DNA of 64,000 bases, taken from NCBI GenBank assembly GCA_018398585.1, contig JAGTTD010000001.1:6326501-6390500 (forward strand), read 5' to 3'. This document shows positions 60,290 to 64,000 of the stretch, in pieces (the first letter of the stretch is position 1; the number at the start of each line of letters is the position of its first letter). The DNA comes from Simmondsia chinensis. Its lineage: Eukaryota; Streptophyta; Magnoliopsida; Caryophyllales; Simmondsiaceae. Below the pieces are notes generated by a model. It saw nothing but the letters and a program-made list of their open reading frames with translations. It ran no database searches and was not told the DNA's origin. A program made the position numbers and the translations under genes.

Positions 60290-62976
60290 TTAATTTGGAG
60301 GAGGGACTTGAGATGGACGGCCGGAGTTGGATGAGGTGCATTCGCCATTAGGATGCAGAGCAATTGGATTCTTGCACGTGGATCGGTTATGCCCGTGTTC
60401 CTTGCACCGACTGCACCTTTGATGAACACGCTCCTCACCGACAGACGGAATCCTCCTCTTCCGCCTCCTCCCAGAAGAGGTTCTAACGTCGGGTGGAAGA
60501 AGATTCATGTCAGCTACATCACGAGGGATACGCCAGTCACTTATGTGTGGCATCGGGTAGACGACACCTCTATACGACTCGTACCAATATTCTCTACTGT
60601 AGTACGGCGAGCACAAGTCGTACAGAGCATAAGGACTGTGTTGTACCACTGCTAACGCATGCTCACATTGAAGCTGCTCAAGCTGAAACCTGCGGCAGGT
60701 ACATGTCCAGAGCGACATATCTATTACAAAGTTTTTCTCCCCATCGATGACGTCGAACGTATGATCATCAGCTCGCAATATCTGCATTACCACAATAATA
60801 GACAAACGCGTCAAACAACCAAGGTGCATGCAAAATACAAAAATATGAGAAAATAAGACAATATGTACGGAGCTTACCGTCATCGTTCTTGCTAACTTGA
60901 ATCTGTCTTGTAATTTTTTTTCGACGTCGGGGGACATTGTACTGATGCAAGCTTCAGCCTTGGCTCTTCTTTCGTGAAACCACCTCTGCAATAGTAGCCT
61001 ACACTCATCAACAAGGGCTGTAATTGGATAGCCACGTACCTTGACCAATACAGCATTCATGGATTCCGAAATGTTTGTCGTCATTATCTTGTACCGACGA
61101 CAAGGGGAGTGGGAACGAGTCCACTTGTCCAGTCCCACATCTTCCAAGTAATCTTTAGCCCCGGGTACAGCACAACATAAACTGAAAAACAAACTATGGA
61201 ATTCTTGAATGTTGTATGCTTTGGCTGCTTTGTAGTAGTACTGATCCAAATGCTTCCTGTTGCTCTTGAATTTGGCCTTCAAGTTGTTCAGCAAGTGGTA
61301 CATGCAGAGCCCGTGAAATGTGACAGGGAAAAGTTCTTCCACCGCGCGTTGGATGCTTCGGTGTCTATCGGATACAATGACATGGCCAGCAGGCTCCCCA
61401 ATTACTTCCTTCAACCTACTAAGGAACCAATGCCACGATGCATCATTCTCTGAATCACCGATGCCGATAGCAATCAGGAAAATTTGCTGGTTGGCATCGT
61501 GGCAAACGGCCATGAACAAAACACCCCGGTACTTTCCCTTCAGATGTGTTGCGTCAATGCTCACAACCGGCCGGCAAAACCGGTACCCATTAAGTGAAGC
61601 ACCAAACGCAATGAAGAGGTACTGAAACCTACTTTCATCATCTGTCTGTAAATAAAATGTGGCACCGGGGTCAGTCTGTTTGAGGACTTGCAGATAGGTA
61701 GGCAAGAATGCATAGGACTCTTCGGCCGTACCCATCTAACATTGTCGTATGCAAACTCTCTCGCCCTCCAAGCAACACTGTAGCTGATATCGACACCGTA
61801 GCAACTTCGGATGTCATCTATGACATCCCGTGGCTTGAACACTCTCCCGGGGTTCACAAGTTTCTTGCGGACGCACTCCCCGACGACCCAACTGGTTGCC
61901 TGCCTCTGTCTAACAGTGGTGAGATCGCTAGGGTGGTTGTGGTTCTTTTCTACTTTTGTAACCATCCAGCAGCCACCATCTACTACACACGTAGCCCGAA
62001 CCCTCCATGTGCAGCCCTCTTGTGCGCAGCGGACAACCGTTAAGGATTTGTTCGACTTGTAGCTCCTGAATTCAAATTTTTCCCTAAGCGCAATCACTGC
62101 CAGGTTAGTCAACAAGTCCCTCTTCGTCGTAAATATTTGATCGACTTCAATATCCTCAACCATCCGGCCCTGCGCATATACCTCGTTGATCCGGCTCCTC
62201 TCATCACCGGAGCCAGCCTCATCATCAGAACGAGGATCACCAGCAGCTTGGATGTTAGGGTGGACATTCGGTTGACCGCTGGGTTCCGCATTCCGTTCCA
62301 ATTCAGGTTCGACAATCAGAGGGTCTTTACGGGAAATATTACGATGCTCATAAGTGTGCCCCTCTGGAGGTGAGGCATCAGGTACAGTCGGTTGCACCTG
62401 GGATAAATTGATATTGTCCAAATTATCCCATGCACTTTGATTGGAATTTTCCCAATCTCCACCTGTTGCTGTTGCCTCAACCGTCACAGTAGGCATGTTC
62501 AAATCTACATCAGATGCATCTGCACGGGCTGCTTCTTCCATCCCCGCATCCATACATCCACCAGAAGTCTCGGGAACCTCAGGGTGCGAACGGCCACTAT
62601 TCTCGTCACCATCGGGAATTGTTTGAAAGGGAGTTCGTTGCCAATTGAAGCTAGGATTCCTATCACCGGATGACTCTACAGTTACGATCAAAGGATGCTT
62701 CGCCCTATCTTCTTTGGCTAGTGCCTTCCAAAACATAACGGACCTATCGTCAACGACATCGTACAAGGGCACGGCCGAAACAGCGGTGAAAGATTGAAAA
62801 TGCATCTTTGAACCCGCATCCAACTGAGCACCAATCACCTCCGCCACAGTCCTTTGCAAACCAGCGAAGTCAGTTTTCTCATCCACAAAAATATAAGCCA
62901 ATTTTTCACCAGCGTACTTTGCCCTCTCCCTAAAGTAGCCACCGTACAGAACGCATGCAATAGCAGCATCACCCAT
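60290..62976 (-). CDS. Mutator-like (MULE) transposase, one frameshift
   Basis: The ATG at 62976 follows a 5' UTR intron acceptor (CACAG) by two bases. Domains in order: an N-terminal PB1-like region (VLYGGYF...YIFVDEKTDF), an acidic linker, and a MuDR DNA-binding region (FRSYKSNKSLTVVRCAQEGCTWRVRA...HNH). The MULE DDE domain follows, with Asp in VSIDATHLKGKYRG, Asp in VSDRHRSI and the CMYHLLNNLK motif. It ends with a SWIM zinc finger (CTCRRFQLEQLQCEHALAV), a zinc knuckle (CSRCKEHGHNRSTC) and stop at 60290. A 96-bp GT-AG intron lies at 60782-60877. The frame changes between AREFAYDNVRW and GTAEESYAF, at about 61731-61736, in a short G run. This is the only defect I see. The protein would bind and cut the element's ends. 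The break makes this copy non-autonomous unless it is a sequencing error. Confidence 0.9.
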
Positions 62977-63059
62977 TACTGTGGACAAGAAAAAAACATG
63001 ATATCAAAGCAAAATTGACATGAAACACACTAGGGTGGAATGAAAGTACAGCATTGAAA

Positions 63060-64000
63060 CCACTAAAAACGGTGTATGATTGGTTTAAAACCATAATACA
63101 CAAATAACACTACTTTAAGAAAGAATACATGGTGTATGATTTGCGTTACAGTCATAAACAAGTTCATCACACACCTTTTAAAGCAATCATACACGGTCTA
63201 CGGTTAAGGATACCACATTCTATACACGAAAGACACCAAAACAGGTTCATCCTAGACCAATCAAACCTATCATACACGGTGTATGGTAAGCCATACACCA
63301 TTCTGTACTTGAAAGACACCAAAATAAGTTCATCATACACCCTTTGAAGCTCTCATACACAGTGTATGATGGATTATTCACCATTAATTACTTAACATAC
63401 ACAAACACAGGTTGGTTATACACCATTAAACCCAATCCTACACAGTGTATGACTGATTATACACCATTAATTACTTAACATACACATACACAGGTTGGTT
63501 ATACACCATTAAACCCAATCCTACACAGTGTATGACTGATTATACACCATTAATTACTTAACATACACATACACAGGTTGGTTATACGCCATTAAACCCA
63601 ATCATACACAGTGTATGACTGATAATACACCATTAATTACTTAACATACACATATACAGGTTGGTTATAGGCCATTAAACCCAATCATACACAGTGTATG
63701 ACTGATTATACACTTAACATACACATACACAGGTTGGTTATACGCCATTAAACCCAATCATACACAGTGTATGGTTGCTCATAAACCACTAATTACTTAA
63801 AAAACGTCTGCACAAGTTGGTTATACACCATTAAACCCAATCCTACACAGTGTATGACTGATTATACACTTAACATACACATACACAGGTTGGTTATACG
63901 CGATTAAACCCAATCCTACACAGTGTATGACTGATTATACACCATTAATTACTTAACATACACATACACAGGTTGGTTATACGCCATTAAACCCAATCAT
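63060..64000 (-). repeat. Array 4: about 82-83-bp monomers, inverted relative to array 1
   Basis: On the minus strand the unit is ATCATACACTGTGTATGAT (or TAGGATTGG variants), GGGTTTAATGGCGTATAACC, AACCTGTGTATGTG, TTAAGTAATTAATGGTGTATAATCAG. The core TACACAGTGTATGACTG recurs at about 82-84-bp steps (63438, 63520, 63603, 63688). It starts irregularly at about 63060 in the 5' flank of the transposase gene and continues past the window end. Orientation relative to the transposase gene equals that of array 1 relative to the ULP1 gene. Confidence 0.93.

Larger units (their letters stand above)
49281..64000. mobile_element. Giant Mutator-like element with ULP1 gene, right end outside the window
   Basis: One unit holds a MULE transposase gene (-), a ULP1/C48 protease gene (+) and arrays of one repeat family around and between them. 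MULEs carrying ULP1-like proteases with a DUF1985 region are an established plant class (Kaonashi/KIR-type). The left border is uncertain; GGAAAATCGTACGGATTGG at about 49281 is a candidate terminus because repeat and promoter-like sequence starts after it. At least 14.7 kb is included. No TSD can be tested. Confidence 0.75.

Overview
The window is nuclear DNA of a flowering plant, almost certainly a eudicot; I cannot name the species. The evidence is three spliced or PPR-type plant genes, Ty1/copia and L1-type retrotransposons, hAT and Mutator-like DNA transposons, angiosperm-type SINEs and AT-rich intergenic DNA. Most of the 64 kb is transposable-element sequence. Host genes occupy little of it: a three-exon gene for a 96-residue plant protein of the TIGR01589 type (9862-13714, +), the ribosomal protein gene RPL23A/uL23 (32256-38231, +, with a telo-box/site II promoter), and an intronless E-class PPR gene (43416-about 44801, -).

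Layout. 1-9.8 kb: an old copia element (2000-7699, TSD GGTTG), a GGGTC-rich hAT MITE in a tandemly duplicated segment, a U6 snRNA pseudogene and a LINE RNase H relic. 9.8-13.7 kb: the TIGR01589 gene, whose introns hold four SINE copies and a TRIM relic. 15.3-18.0 kb: an L1-type element that has an RRM-containing ORF1 but no ORF2. 18.3-24.4 kb: a young copia element with LTRs about 99% identical, a canonical PBS and a 1325-codon polyprotein frame. 26.1-31.3 kb: a decayed copia element on the minus strand. 31.9-38.2 kb: RPL23A, with about 5.5 kb of intron filled by SINEs, a hAT element nested in a SINE, LINE pieces and a retroposed minus-strand insert carrying an open 384-codon frame. 40.7-42.5 kb: SINEs, a fold-back element and truncated LINE ends. 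46.3-49.0 kb: a second ORF2-less RRM-LINE on the minus strand. From about 49.3 kb to beyond the window end: a large Mutator-like element with an intact eight-exon ULP1-type (C48) protease gene (+) and a MULE transposase gene (-), tail to tail.

Most notable signals. (1) The giant MULE has large tandem arrays outside and between its two genes, built from one common 83-87 bp monomer with a palindromic core (TCATACAC-N-GTGTATGA). Both outer arrays point the same way relative to the gene they precede, which suggests element-specific protein-binding sites, as in VANDAL elements. (2) A SINE family occurs with a 5S rRNA-derived head: three copies with target-site duplications. Other copies lack the head. 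(3) Two matching full-length LINE copies, plus a third insert, carry ORF1-type coding but no reverse transcriptase. (4) The first copia element has no tRNA primer site. Instead, a 14-nt segment exactly at the PBS position is perfectly complementary to a conserved stretch in its own LTR, suggesting self-priming. These are readings by eye; no alignment or search was run.
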